A DNA stretch of 64,000 bases from Arthrobacter sp. Hiyo4 (GCA_002370555.1 AP014718.1:2790001-2854000), one strand, 5' to 3'. Counted from the first letter of the stretch, positions 33,649-43,037 are shown. The notes: a model not told the origin generated them from the sequence alone. Numbers and translations are program-made.

Positions 33649-33680
33649 CCTCCGGAACCTGGTGGTTCCGGAGGCTTTTC
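33649..33680 (-). terminator. Native tRNA-Tyr terminator, now separated from its tRNA
   Basis: An 11-bp stem (CCTCCGGAACC/GGTTCCGGAGG, loop TGGT) with seven A on the left and TTTT on the right works in both directions. On the minus strand it directly follows the 3' tRNA-Tyr remnant, so it is the original terminator of tRNA-Tyr, moved 14.4 kb from the intact tRNA by the insertion. Confidence 0.85.
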
Positions 33681-33685
33681 CTTGG

Positions 33686-33737
33686 GTGGCAGATGAGGGA
33701 TTCGAACCCCCGTAGGCGTTGCCAGCTGATTTACAGT
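33686..33737. repeat. Left attachment site (tRNA-Tyr 3' remnant)
   Basis: 52 bp identical to 48061-48112. It is the last 51 bases of tRNA-Tyr (minus strand) plus one flanking base; the remnant lacks the D arm and the 5' half of the anticodon arm and cannot work as a tRNA. Confidence 0.93.
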
Positions 33738-33865
33738 GATTTCACCCCTGTATTCGGCTGGCTTCGCCGGTTCAGTAGCTTCTTTCAACTACTGGCTACT
33801 TCGCTTATTTCGCGGGGTTCCGGGGGTCCCGATCACTGCCCTTACCCGCCCGTATTGTGTGGTGC

Positions 33866-33897
33866 GTGCTCACACCGTGCTCACAAACTGTGCTCAC
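33866..33897. promoter_or_regulatory. Three direct repeats, possible integrase arm sites
   Basis: GTGCTCAC occurs at 33866, 33877 and 33890 (steps of 11 and 13 bp), about 130-160 bp inside the left attachment site. Another copy is at 47958-47965, about 100 bp inside the right site. Spacing near one helical turn and position fit arm-type binding sites of a tyrosine integrase; this is inference. Confidence 0.55.
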
Positions 33898-34034
33898 CCC
33901 GGGGAGCCCTCTGCCCAAATGTGGCCTGCGCGCCCCCCTCACGCCGGTAGCGAACGGAACAAGGAAAGGTATCGCCATCTCCCGTGAACTGGGTTACTTT
34001 GAGCGAGTTCGTACACCGTCAATTGGGGGACCAA

Positions 34035-34891
34035 GTGCCAGAATCTGCTATTCACTATCGACCCGTTTTGCTTGCAAGGACCGGAGAGCGCCAAGCGCTC
34101 CAGGACCTCACCGACGAAGACCACCAGCGCTTCACACCGATTTTCGTGGCTCCGCCGAGAGCCTGGAACTTCCAGACGGAGACCTTTGACAAGACTCTCG
34201 CTCAGCATCTTGAAAAACTCCCAGCTGAGTTGGCCAAGGCCCGGGGCGGGCGAACTGCCTTCATCGACTTGCTCTTCCTGGCAGATGACCTGAGCCAGGT
34301 AGAAGGCCTCCACCCCCTTCAGTGGCTGTATGAGCACTCCCAGGAGGAAGGGGTCGATCTGATCCCTGTGGTTTCTTCCAGCAGTCCAAGCGACTTGATC
34401 ATAGCGGCGCGGGATCTGCATGCCACCGCAGGGACCGGCATCGCACTTCGCCTGCTACCAGCAGACTGGCCCTCCGGGGATCCCAAGGGATTCAAGGAAC
34501 TTCTCGACGAGCTTGAACTCGGCCCGTCGGAGGTTGATCTGATTCTTGACCTTGGCGAGGACACAGCCTCCCACCTAACGCTTCGAGCACTTGTGCCCGA
34601 AATCGAGTGGGCCAACGCCAACGGTGCCTGGCGGTCGTTGACTATCGCGGGTGCAGGGTTTCCCGCGCCGAAGGATCTGCCCGGGAAAGGGATAAATGTC
34701 GTCGAGCGGACCGATTGGGCGACATACGGCCAAGTGAGCACGTTGGTCGTCGCGGCCGGCCTGGATGCGCCAGATTATTCCGACTACGGAGTGGCTACTT
34801 ACGACCCAGTCGTTGAGGTTGACCCCCGGATGCTGAACATCAGTGCCACGTTCAGGTACACCACGAACGACGTATGGCTTTTCGGACGAGG
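34035..34891 (+). pseudogene. Beta-protein/sce7725-type protein, 5' part, split by IS3
   Basis: GTG 34035 is chosen for its GGGGGA ribosome site. Starts VPESAIHYRPVLLARTGERQ, then QALQDLTDEDHQRFTPIFVA, the pattern of the Beta_protein family (also named sce7725 family), which begins with a Tyr-x-Pro and an Arg-x-x-Glu block and continues as a barrel-like domain (GRTAFIDLLFLADDLSQVEG; AGTGIALRLLPADWPSGDPK; VDLILDLGEDTASHLTLRAL). The reading frame is cut at FRYTTNDVWLFGRG by the IS at 34892; rejoined to 36164 it continues in frame. The molecular role of the family is not known. The neighbour is an sce7726-type gene. Confidence 0.75.
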
Positions 34892-34937
34892 TGAGGTGTA
34901 CTACTGATGTGAGACACAGTTTGAAAGGATTGTGCCC

Positions 34938-35228
34938 ATGTCTGCTCGACCTACCTATTCCGATGAGTTCAAGGCTGATGCCGTGTCGTTGGTGATTTCC
35001 TCGGGACGTTCGCCGGCCTCTGTTGCGCCGGAACTGGGGATTTCCGTGACTGCCCTGAAGCGGTGGGTGCGGCTGCATAACGAGAGCCAATCGGAGGGCG
35101 GGGGCAAACCGGATGATCCGGTGGATCCGGCGAAATACAAGGCTTTGGAAGCTCGGCTGCGTGAAGTCGAGAGGGAAAATGACTTCCTAAAAAAAGTTTC
35201 GGCGTTCTTCGCCAGAGAACAACGGTAG
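34938..35228 (+). CDS. IS3 OrfA (helix-turn-helix)
   Basis: 96 residues from ATG 34938 (AAAGGA eight bases upstream). Transposase_8-like HTH: RPTYSDEFKADAVSLVISSG, PELGISVTALKRWVRLHNES, then a leucine-zipper-like coiled coil (LEARLREVERENDFLKKVSA) that leads into the frameshift site CTAAAAAAAG. It binds the IS ends and is made alone or as the N-terminus of OrfAB. Confidence 0.92.
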   Translation: MSARPTYSDEFKADAVSLVISSGRSPASVAPELGISVTALKRWVRLHNESQSEGGGKPDDPVDPAKYKALEARLREVERENDFLKKVSAFFAREQR

Positions 35229-35251
35229 AGGATCTTTACCGCTTTGTTCAG

Positions 35252-36118
35252 GTGAAGAACGCGCAATTCCCTGTCCAGTGGATGTGCCGGCAGCTGGGTA
35301 TTCCCAGGGCCTCGTACTACCGGTGGCTGGCCGCTGTCGAGTCTCCGACGGCGACCCGGCATCGGGAGCTGACAGAGCATGTGAAGATCATGTTCGATTC
35401 TTCGGACGGAATTTTCGGGCACCGCATGGTCCATTCGAAACTTGCCGCCGCCGGCATCGAGGTATCGGTGGGGACCGTGGCGGTCATCATGGCGGAGAAC
35501 GGCTGGGCCGCGAAACGGATGCGGGCGTTCAAGCGGACGACGATTCCCTCGGATCCGGACAAGGTCTTCGCGGACCTCATCGGCCGGGACTTCACCTCCG
35601 ACACCCCGGGAACCCGTCTGGTCGGAGACATCACGTACCTGCGCACCGGTGAGGGCTGGCTCTACTTGGCCACCGTCATTGATCTGTGCACGCGCATGGT
35701 CGTCGGTTGGGCGATGGCTGACCACATGCGCGCCTCGCTCACTACCGGCGCGCTGAAGATGGCCAGGGACCGCGGTTATCTGCACCCTGGAGCAATTTTC
35801 CACAGCGACAGAGGAACGCAGTACACCTCCCGGGAAATGAGCGCCTGGTGCACGGGTAACGGCATCCGACAGTCCATGGGAGCCACCGGAGTGTGCTGGG
35901 ACAATGCAGTGGCCGAATCGGCGTTCTCATCCCTGAAAAATGAGTTCTACCACCACCACAGCTTCACCACCCGCCAGGAGGCCCGGCGCGGAGTGATGAA
36001 GTACATCGAAGTGTTCTACAACCGCTGGCGACCCCACAGCAACAATGACGGCCTGCCGCCAGCCACCGCAATGGCGAACTTCAGGCCCACCAGGCAGCCG
36101 CTTCCCGCGGCTGCCTAA
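35252..36118 (+). CDS. IS3 OrfB (DDE integrase core)
   Basis: 288 residues from GTG 35252; the catalytic form is the OrfAB fusion made by -1 slippage at the seven-A run near 35189. HTH_21 part (FPVQWMCRQLGIPRASYYRW), then rve domain with the DDE triad: first Asp in RLVGDITYLRTGEGWLYLAT, second in HSDRGTQYTSREMSAW, Glu in CWDNAVAESAFSSLKNEF. Intact, so the IS may still be active. Confidence 0.93.
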   Translation: MKNAQFPVQWMCRQLGIPRASYYRWLAAVESPTATRHRELTEHVKIMFDSSDGIFGHRMVHSKLAAAGIEVSVGTVAVIMAENGWAAKRMRAFKRTTIPSDPDKVFADLIGRDFTSDTPGTRLVGDITYLRTGEGWLYLATVIDLCTRMVVGWAMADHMRASLTTGALKMARDRGYLHPGAIFHSDRGTQYTSREMSAWCTGNGIRQSMGATGVCWDNAVAESAFSSLKNEFYHHHSFTTRQEARRGVMKYIEVFYNRWRPHSNNDGLPPATAMANFRPTRQPLPAAA

Positions 36119-36163
36119 CCAAAAAGAAACTACGCGACTGTCTCACATCCTTGACACACCTCA

Positions 36164-36394
36164 AGGCGACCTTTTCAAGGGGAACGGCGGTCGAGGTCTG
36201 GGAGGCGCCGCGGTAGCCCGATGCTCTCCAAGCTAAGGGAGCACCCTCTCTACTCTGAAACCGAACGTGATCTTGCCAATGAATGGATCGACTCGGTCGT
36301 AGACCGGGGAGCTTCCGGAGGTCAGGCGACGGTTTGGCGCAGGTGGGCAACTTACCACCACATCAAGACCGTGCTGAATCAACTCTCCATGTAG
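36164..36394 (+). pseudogene. Beta-protein/sce7725-type protein, 3' part after IS3
   Basis: Continues the frame cut at 34891: DLFKGNGGRGLGGAAVA, then after one lost base near 36213 (CCC for CCCC) MLSKLREHPLYSETERDLAN, VVDRGASGGQATVWRRWATY and HHIKTVLNQLSM at the stop. With the 5' part it makes about 362 residues, a full-length family member. The last 32 bp overlap the 3' end of the convergent sce7726-type gene. Confidence 0.72.
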
Positions 36395-36943
36395 ATCGGC
36401 CCTTCAGTCGACGCCGGACGATGGACCTAACATCGTCCAAGGGAACCGAACTGGAGAACCTGTCCCAAAGCACCTGCCTGGGTTTCGACCTTATACCCTT
36501 GTCGAGACCCAGGCAGGTTAGTTCCTCAAGAATCTCGTCCCGCCAGAGCAACCGGGACAAGTAGCCTGCATCAATTCCAGGATTAAATTCTGCGCGCCGT
36601 GCTTCTTCCAGCACGACGCCGGCGCCATCAACGTCCAAGGCCATCGTGACTCCCACCAGTCAGGCAGAATCTTCATTGCGGCTTCGCGATGGTTTTCGGC
36701 TACGACCAGTACGGCGTAGTCCAGCATCTTCGAGTAAAGCTCGATTTGCTTAGGCAGTCGACGCAGGGTGTCTTTCGCGCTCTTGAGCTCATAGCCGGAG
36801 AGGCTGCCATTAATTACAGCTACGTCGACGCGGACCTCACCGCAAAGATCCAATTCATCCACAAACCGGGTGTTGGCCAGATCGTGCTCATGTAGGCCTA
36901 AGAGATCCTTGTGGAGCGCCTGTCTCACATCAATATCTCTCAC
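36363..36943 (-). CDS. sce7726-type protein with PD-(D/E)XK-like signature
   Basis: Reconstructed with one lost base near 36650 (GG for GGG in a Trp codon). GTG 36943 starts 9 bp after the integrase stop on the same strand. N-terminus RDIDVRQALHKDLLGLHEHD; then the nuclease-like core VRVDVAVINGSLSGYELKSA (Asp then Glu-x-Lys, with strand-turn-strand spacing) followed by RLPKQIELYSKMLDYAVLVV, where the Gln and Tyr match many PD-(D/E)XK restriction-type enzymes. The C-terminal part (FNPGIDAGYLSRLLWRDEIL) is Leu/Arg-rich. About 193 residues. Pairing with the Beta-protein/sce7725-type gene is the usual context of this family. Function unproven. Confidence 0.72.
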
Positions 36944-36952
36944 ACCGTCAGC

Positions 36953-38077
36953 CTAACACTCGGAATTTTGTGACTGCTTCGCAGTGACCAGTCCGTCTGA
37001 GACGGCGACCATCTTGTCCTCGTCGGAGTCCCACAGGTGCGCGTACACCTCAAGGGTTTGCGTAGCGTCCTTGTGTCCCAGCCTGTGGGCAACGGCGACA
37101 GGAGACAGGCCGGCGGCTATCAACAGCGAGGCGTGGTGGTGGCGCAGCTGATGCCAGCCTGTCCCGATGGCAGGGACCAGCTCACGCGCTGCCTGCCAGG
37201 CCATCGACCGGGTGTTCCGGTAACAGGGGCCGGCGGTGTTCTGGAAGACCAGCCCGCCGCCGTCCTGCTCGCCCTGGCGGTTGAGCATCAGGATGGTCGC
37301 GGGCCCGATCTTCACCGACCGGTAGGACGCCTCAGTCTTCAACGGTCCCAGCACCGGAGCCCCGTCCGCGCCGCGCGCGAGGAGCTGCTGATCCACGGTA
37401 ACCATTCCCTTGTCCAGGTCGACGCGGTCCCAAGTCAGGCCGAACAGCTCGGACGGGCGGAGGCCTGTGGCTGCCGCGAAGATGACGGCGTCCTGGTAGG
37501 TCGGTGAGATGACGTTCACGAGGTGCTGCACGGTGGCCACGCTCAGGGGGCGGACGCGCCGGCGTTCCACCCTAGGGAGGTTCACGCCCTCTGTCGGCAT
37601 CGTCTTGATGTGCTTGTCCATGACCGCGGCCTTGAGCATCCCCGCGAGGTAGACGTATGTCGTCTTCACGGTGGACGGGGCGAGGCTCTCGGACCACACG
37701 GCGACGGCGGCCTGGATGTGTGCCCTGGTCAGGTCACGGAGGCGGATGTGTCCCAGCTCGGGGATGATGTTGCGGTCCATGCGCCGGCGGATGGTTTCCC
37801 GTGAGCCGTCGCGCTGGTGGACCTGGGCCGCGAACCACACCTCCGCCCAGTCGGCGAGGGTGATCCTGCCCGCGCTGAGCGGGTGGTACTCGCCGGCGTT
37901 GATCTTCGCCTGGACGTCGACCATGAACGCGGCGGCGGCTTCCTTGGTGCGGAACGACTTCTTACGCTGGCTCCCGTCAGGCTCGAACCACACGGCCCGC
38001 CACCGCATCCCGACGCCGTACTCCGCGCTCCGCGTCTTGCGGTCACGCTTGAGCCACCGGTCTTCTACCCTTGCCAT
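36953..38077 (-). CDS. Tyrosine recombinase/integrase, left copy
   Basis: Intact, 374 residues, ATG 38077 after GAAGGGAAG. N-terminal AP2-like arm-binding part (GMRWRAVWFEPDGSQRKKSF), SAM-like core-binding domain (ETIRRRMDRNIIPELGHIRL), catalytic domain with Arg in FAAATGLRPSELFGLTWDRV, His-x-x-Arg in WHQLRHHHASLLIAAGL, His in HRLGHKDATQTLEVY, with nucleophile Tyr in VYAHLWDSDEDK. All catalytic residues present. It is the same general type as the right-end integrase but clearly a different protein. Confidence 0.92.
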   Translation of the reverse strand: MARVEDRWLKRDRKTRSAEYGVGMRWRAVWFEPDGSQRKKSFRTKEAAAAFMVDVQAKINAGEYHPLSAGRITLADWAEVWFAAQVHQRDGSRETIRRRMDRNIIPELGHIRLRDLTRAHIQAAVAVWSESLAPSTVKTTYVYLAGMLKAAVMDKHIKTMPTEGVNLPRVERRRVRPLSVATVQHLVNVISPTYQDAVIFAAATGLRPSELFGLTWDRVDLDKGMVTVDQQLLARGADGAPVLGPLKTEASYRSVKIGPATILMLNRQGEQDGGGLVFQNTAGPCYRNTRSMAWQAARELVPAIGTGWHQLRHHHASLLIAAGLSPVAVAHRLGHKDATQTLEVYAHLWDSDEDKMVAVSDGLVTAKQSQNSEC

Positions 38078-38201
38078 GCTGCTTCCCTTCAGAAAGTGGT
38101 GCCGGGACAAGCCGTTGATGGCTTGCCCGGCCGCTATGTGAACTGATTCGATATCAAACAGCGGCGCTGTAGCCCTTGCGAACACTGGGAACTTCCGCCC
38201 C

Positions 38202-38219
38202 GTGAGCACAGGTGAGCAC
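38202..38219. promoter_or_regulatory. Two inverted copies of the putative arm repeat
   Basis: GTGAGCAC (complement of GTGCTCAC) at 38202-38209 and 38212-38219, 10 bp apart, about 130 bp upstream of the left integrase. They may be binding sites that regulate or direct this integrase. Confidence 0.45.
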
Positions 38220-38230
38220 AGCGCCGCGTC

Positions 38231-38542
38231 TCACTGCACTGCTTCCGCGCCGTCCGGGTGGATCGGCGCCCATTCATTCGGCAACTCTGGGTGAGGCCAC
38301 TCCTCCGGCCATCCAAGCCTGAGCCACCGCATCGCTTCCGCTCCCAGGACGAGGTCGCCACCTAAGACATGGCGGTCCTGCAATATCATCAGCGCGTACT
38401 CCCGATCGACAAGGAACGTGCACCGGGCCGCGCCGCCGATCTGGACGGCGCTCAGTACCCCCATGCCGGCCTTGTCGGCTGGCATGTCGACGGCCTCAGG
38501 GTTGTTGAGGAAGTCGACGCTGAAAATGAGCCAGCCCGTCAT
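38231..38542 (-). CDS. Small unknown protein of the phage tail module
   Basis: Intact, 103 residues, ATG 38542 with GGGAGGCC upstream. Begins MTGWLIFSVDFLNNPEAVDM and ends WPHPELPNEWAPIHPDGAEA. No recognised family. It directly follows the tape-measure gene on the same strand (24 bp from its stop), so it is probably a tail-associated or accessory protein. Confidence 0.6.
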   Translation of the reverse strand: MTGWLIFSVDFLNNPEAVDMPADKAGMGVLSAVQIGGAARCTFLVDREYALMILQDRHVLGGDLVLGAEAMRWLRLGWPEEWPHPELPNEWAPIHPDGAEAVQ

Positions 38543-38565
38543 CAATGGCCTCCCTGGGCACTCAC

Positions 38566-41246
38566 TCACCGCCGCATCCCTCCCACCTGCCTGGACACGT
38601 CGTCCAGCTCGTTGCGGGTAACGCCGGCCACGTAGGCGGTGAACTGATGCCCGTCAACCATGAGGATCACCTGGGACGGGAATCCCTGCTGGGGCAGCCG
38701 GCCGGACCGGTTCGCCTCGAGGAGGTTCGCCGCGCCGATGGAGTCGACCGAGGATTTTTTGATGACGATTTCCCCGGGGGTGAGCATGGCCGGGACGGTG
38801 TCCGTGCCTGAGGGTTTGAACATCGGGGAGCCGCCCGACGCGAGGTAGTTCACGATGCCACCGCCGGCATGCAGTGCAGGGTTAAGTGCCACCATCGAAG
38901 GGTCGTCCCCACTCGCGCCGTCCCCAACCACCCCGCTGCCTCTGACCTGGGTGGTGATGGCCGTGATCTGCGCCGTCCGCTGACGGGCCAGGTACGCCAG
39001 GTCCGCCTCCGCCTTTGCCGTGTCCACCTGGATCTTGGTGGGCGGACACTGGCGGGGATCTGCAGAACCTTGTCGATGTACTGCGTCACGGCGTCGCGGT
39101 TCATGCCGTTGGCCACAGCGTTATCGATGATGGTTTGCCGCTGCTGGATGAGCTTCTGCCGGGCCTGTTCGGAGGAACCGGTCATGGTGCCGAACGCCTC
39201 CGCGCTGAGCTGCGCCGAGTCCACCAGCTGCAGGAGGTTCCCGCGGTTGGCCACTGCCGCCGCACTGTTCCCTCCAAGACCACGGCGTTGGCGGCCATGG
39301 AGTTGCCGTTGGCGTCCACGGCTGCCTTGGCGTTGTTCATGGACGTCGTGCTGGACTGCAGCTGCTTCTCAAACGAGTTCTGCGCCTGCTCGAAGCTCAG
39401 TGACTTCCGGCGAGGAGGTCCAGCTGCATCTTCAGCAGGTCGCCGGCCGCGTTCTGCAGCTGCATCTGCACGGTGGTGTTGGCCAGCTGCGTGGCCGCGT
39501 CCCGCTCCGCCGTCGTCGCCCCGCTCAGGGCCGCCACGTTGGTGCCGTACATCCCCGCCAGCAAGGACAGCTCCGTGGACTTGCCCCGCGCCCCGGCGCT
39601 TGATCCCTCCATTGCTTCCTGGAAGCGTTTCTGGTGCTCCACGGACGCGTTCAGGGAACTGTTCTGGTTGGTCAGCTCCTCCCGCACTGACTTCACTGAG
39701 GCCTGCACGTCCATGTTGGACTTCGTCAGGTCCACGTTCGCGCCGCCCATCTCGTTGGTCAGGCCGGTGGAGCTCTTCGCTTTCGCGTCCAACCGGTCCA
39801 GTTCAGCGGCCAGTTGCGCCTGGGCGTCCTTGTTCCCGATGGCCGCGTCCGTGAGGAGCCCAAGGTTGATGCCGAGCTTGCGGGCCGACTCTGCGGCCGC
39901 TGACTTGGCGATTTCCTGGGCGGCATGGGCGCGGACGTTGTCCCCGATGGCACCGGTGTCCCGCTCGAGGGCGGAGGTGTAGCCCACGGTCGCGCCGGTC
40001 GCCTTGTTGGCGGAGGCGGCGGCCCGATCATCATTCCGACCAGGGCACCGACGCCGGCACCACAAGCCCGATAGGGCCCAGTGAGACGTTCAGCATGATC
40101 CCGAAGGACCTGATAATGGGAATCAACAAAGTCCACGCTGCGAACGCCGCATAGGTGCCGAGAGCGCCGGCGATGAGGACGGTGAGGACGTCGGTGGGCA
40201 TCCCTGCAAGGGTGTCCCAATGCCCTTCAACACGGCCATTGCCACGGCGCCCAGCGGTGCCAGTGCCTGGAGGAGTGCGGACACTCCGGCCATCAGCGAT
40301 TCGAGGGTCGAGATGACCATCGGCATGGTCGCCAGGGCGTAGTCCCCAAACCTTCGCAGCCCATCGGAGGCGCCAATACCGGCCAGGCCCTGGGTGAGCC
40401 CGTGCAGGTAGGTCGTGAACGCCTGAAACACGGGGTTTAGGGTACGGAACATCCCCAGCATCCCGGCGAGGGTGTTGGAGCTCATATTGCCCAGCAGCAG
40501 TGAGTATTGGGCGGTCTGCTGGTTTAGGGACGGCATGTTGGCGTCGAGGATCGCGACGGACTGGTTGAAGCCGGCGAGCATGCCCGTCGCGGAGGTTTGC
40601 GCGAGCCCTGAGAACTGGGTTTTCAGGGCGGCGATGCTTTCGCCGTACTGGTTGGCGAGGGCCCGCCGTGCTTCAACTGGTCAGAGATGCCCTTGACCGC
40701 GAGGATACCGGAGGCGCCGAGCATGATGAGGGCACCGGCACCAGCGGCGGCGAACCCTGCCAGGGGCACGATGGCAGGGGCGAGCATCGCCAAGGAGGAG
40801 TAGAGGAGGTGGATGGGGCGGGTGGCGCGCCGGTGGGAGTTCCCTACCCGGTCGGTCGCGGTGGCATTGCGGTCCTTCGCTCCCGTGTTCGTGTCCGTCG
40901 CCTCTGTGGAGCGTTGGGTCCACTCAGTGAAGGACATGACCGGTTGTACGGCTTCGCGTTCGGTGACGGCCTGGGCGATCGTGACCGTGCGGCCCTTCTC
41001 CCTCATCCGGGCCAGGGCTGCCGAGGAGTCGGAGACTTTCTTCTCCGCCGTCTCAACAGCGGAGAGTTCCGCCACAGCCTTGGCCGTGCCGGTCGTCTCA
41101 ACCTTGATCTTCGGGTTGGCCCGGCCCAGCTGGTTCGCCTTGGCCTCAGCGGCGGCCAGTTCCGTGTGCCACTCGGATGAGTCGATCTTGAGTTTGCCGG
41201 TGATCGACCCTACGTTCGTTGCGTTCCCGTCCATCTCAGATGCCAC
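38566..41246 (-). CDS. Phage tail tape-measure protein
   Basis: Reconstructed across about six one-base losses (near 40663, 40215, 40050, 39408, 39280 and 39045). N-terminus GSITGKLKIDSSEWHTELAA with a coiled coil, then hydrophobic segments (LYSSLAMLAPAIVPLAGFAA) and long Ala/Gln/Asn-rich helices. The C-terminus has the tape-measure motif GGIVNYLASGGSPMFKPSGT and DTVPAMLTPGEIVIKKSSVD. About 890 residues. It sets tail length in siphoviruses. Here it has no capsid or terminase genes nearby, so it is a captured fragment of a tail operon. Confidence 0.82.
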
Positions 41247-41906
41247 CGCCCGCAGAGAGAAGTGCCGCGGCCTGCTGCCCGGCCATCTTGGCCTCTACTG
41301 CGACCGTCCAGTCGTCGGCGGCCGTCGCGACGCCGTTGAGTTTGCTGTTGAAGTGATCTGCGGTGGGCAGGAACTGAGCCGCGGCGACTTCAGCCTCCCT
41401 GCTTGCGGCGAGGCGTTCCGGCGCGTCCCCGCCAAGGACCTGGCCCCAGCGCTGCTGGATGGAGCGCTCCAGCGGCCCTGCATCGGGGACGCTCACGTCG
41501 GCCCAGCCGTCTTTTCGCCCTTGTAGGCTTCGGCCTCGAGGTACGTGGGTCCCCATTCGGTGAGCGCGTGGAGCATGGCCGGGTCGGCGTTCGCCACGAG
41601 GTGCTGGAGCGACTGCCCAGCGTCCAGGAGCATCTTCGCCCGTCCCCACGCCTGGGAAGTATCTGCCGGCGCGGCGGGGATCTCTTTCAGGCCTGCTTCC
41701 TTGGCTACGGCCGCGTCCCGGTTGAAGCTCCGCGTCAGGTCCTCCAGCTTCGCCTTGTGTTCCGCGACTGCCTTGGCCGCGAGCTCGTCGCGCTTCTTAG
41801 CCAGGCCCTCCGGGGACAGGTCCGGGTTGGCGTAGGTTTTGGCCTCCGAAGTGGCGATTTCGAAGCTGCGCTTCAGGTCGGTGAGTTCGGCGTTGTAGTT
41901 TTTCAT
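41236..41906 (-). CDS. Unknown phage-like protein upstream of the tape measure
   Basis: Reconstructed with one lost base near 41510. ATG 41906 follows GGAGG. Charged helical N-terminus (MKNYNAELTDLKRSFEIATS; KRDELAAKAVAEHKAKLEDL), then AWGRAKMLLDAGQSLQHLVA and ERLAASREAEVAAAQFLPTA. About 223 residues. It overlaps the tape-measure start by 11 bp, the usual place for tail chaperone or minor tail proteins, but it does not look like a known chaperone. Function unknown. Confidence 0.65.
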
Positions 41907-42009
41907 TGGGTGCCTCCAAGGCGGTGGTTGTGGTGCTGATGTGTCGGGTTCGAATGGTTAGTCATTGGTGCTGCAGTGCCGGCGGCGGATACTACCGGCA
42001 CTGCAGCGG

Positions 42010-42263
42010 TCACTGTCCGGCGATCGAGTCGGGGTGCGGGGAGTAGAGCGAGCACTGCAGCGAGTGCTGCCATGGCCTGCCTGTGGTGATGGTCCGCCCG
42101 CACTGCCCGCAGTTGGCGCCGGCGGCGTCCTGCAGGGGCGCCAGCGTGATGTGGTGCCCGCCGCCCGGGCGTGGGTGTGGTTGTATTCCGCCGCGAGGCG
42201 AACGTTACGGGCGTCGGCGGTCTCGTTCTGGGTTGGTGCTGGGATGTTGAAGGCGTTTGCCAT
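42010..42263 (-). CDS. Small CxxC protein of the element
   Basis: Reconstructed with one lost base near 42165. ATG 42263 follows AGGAGCACCAAA. Begins MANAFNIPAPTQNETADARN; the second half NCGQCGRTITTGRPWQHSLQ plus a further Cys suggests a small zinc ribbon. About 85 residues. Function unknown. It lies 103 bp upstream of the previous gene on the same strand. Confidence 0.6.
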
Positions 42264-42357
42264 TTTGGTGCTCCTGGTTGGTTGTGTCGTGCTCACGTGT
42301 GTTCACAGCAGATAACTTCGTTGAATTGGCGGGGATTATCGGGCGGTCAGTTGATGG

Positions 42358-43037
42358 TCAATCAGCTCGCATGACATCACCGGCCTTGGCTTCGGGCGGC
42401 TTCCTTGCCAGGTACGCCTCAAGGTTCGCCATCGACCTGGGCAGCTTGTACTCGCCGAAGCTTCCCGACGTCGGGACAGGCTCAGCGAGTTCCGGCAGTT
42501 CAGGGAGCATCCGGGCTTTGAGGGTCGCGATGGTGGCCGGCATGGAGGCGATGCATTGCTGCAGGTGGGCAGGGATTGGTTTGCCGCGTTCCGCCAGCGT
42601 CGCGGCGAGCTGCTGCATCTTGACCAGGTCACGGTCGCACTCGATCAGCGCGTTGCGGGCGGCGTAGTTTTCTTTGAGGTACCGCCGGCGTTCCGCCCCG
42701 CCCGGGCACTGTCACCGGCGAGCGTCAAGAGCTTGCCCATCACCAGCCGCTCGGCACCTTCCGGCGCGAGGGTCCGGGCGAGGGCGCCCAGGGCGTGGAT
42801 TGTGGGGCGGAGTACTCCGCGTTCGAACCGCTTCACCGTACTGACGTCCATGCCGCTTAGGGCGGCGACGCGTGCCTGTGTGAGGCCGGCCTTGGCTCGG
42901 AGCTTCCGCAGCTCGGCACCGAGGCCGGCAGCGAGCGCTTCACGTTCGGCCGACGGTACGATCCCGCGCGTGTCTCTGGTGGCCGGCGAGTGCGCAGACC
43001 GTGCCGTGCCCTGGGGCTCGGACTCCTCGGCAGTCAC
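42358..43037 (-). CDS. XRE-type helix-turn-helix protein of the element
   Basis: Reconstructed with one lost base near 42695. HTH part ELRKLRAKAGLTQARVAALS followed by GMDVSTVKRFERGVLRPTIH, a Cro/CI-like domain in the middle of the chain. C-terminal part (ERRRYLKENYAARNALIECD; LPRSMANLEAYLARKPPEAK) is helical. GTG 43037 is the most sensible start, but an upstream ATG at 43154 is possible. About 226 residues. It may regulate the tail/accessory block. Confidence 0.6.

Larger units (their letters stand above)
34892..36163 (+). mobile_element. IS3-family insertion sequence, 1,272 bp
   Basis: Imperfect terminal inverted repeats start TGAGGTGT at both ends and share GATGTGAGACA further in. The 3-bp duplication AGG flanks it (34889-34891 and 36164-36166). 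Two overlapping reading frames, orfA and orfB, with a seven-A run for -1 frameshifting. Removing the IS and one AGG restores the host gene frame (LFGRG joined to DLFKGNGG), which confirms the ends. Confidence 0.93.

Noticed and set aside
36920..36943. GTCTCACATC near the sce7726-type start, like the IS3 end sequence
   Set aside because: No second copy, transposase or duplication around it; the bases encode the conserved RDIDVRQA start, so the match is chance.
41945..41960. GGGTTCGAAT resembling a tRNA T-loop, a possible third att site
   Set aside because: Only about ten bases match, there is no flanking tRNA stem, and the 52-bp att repeat is not extended here.
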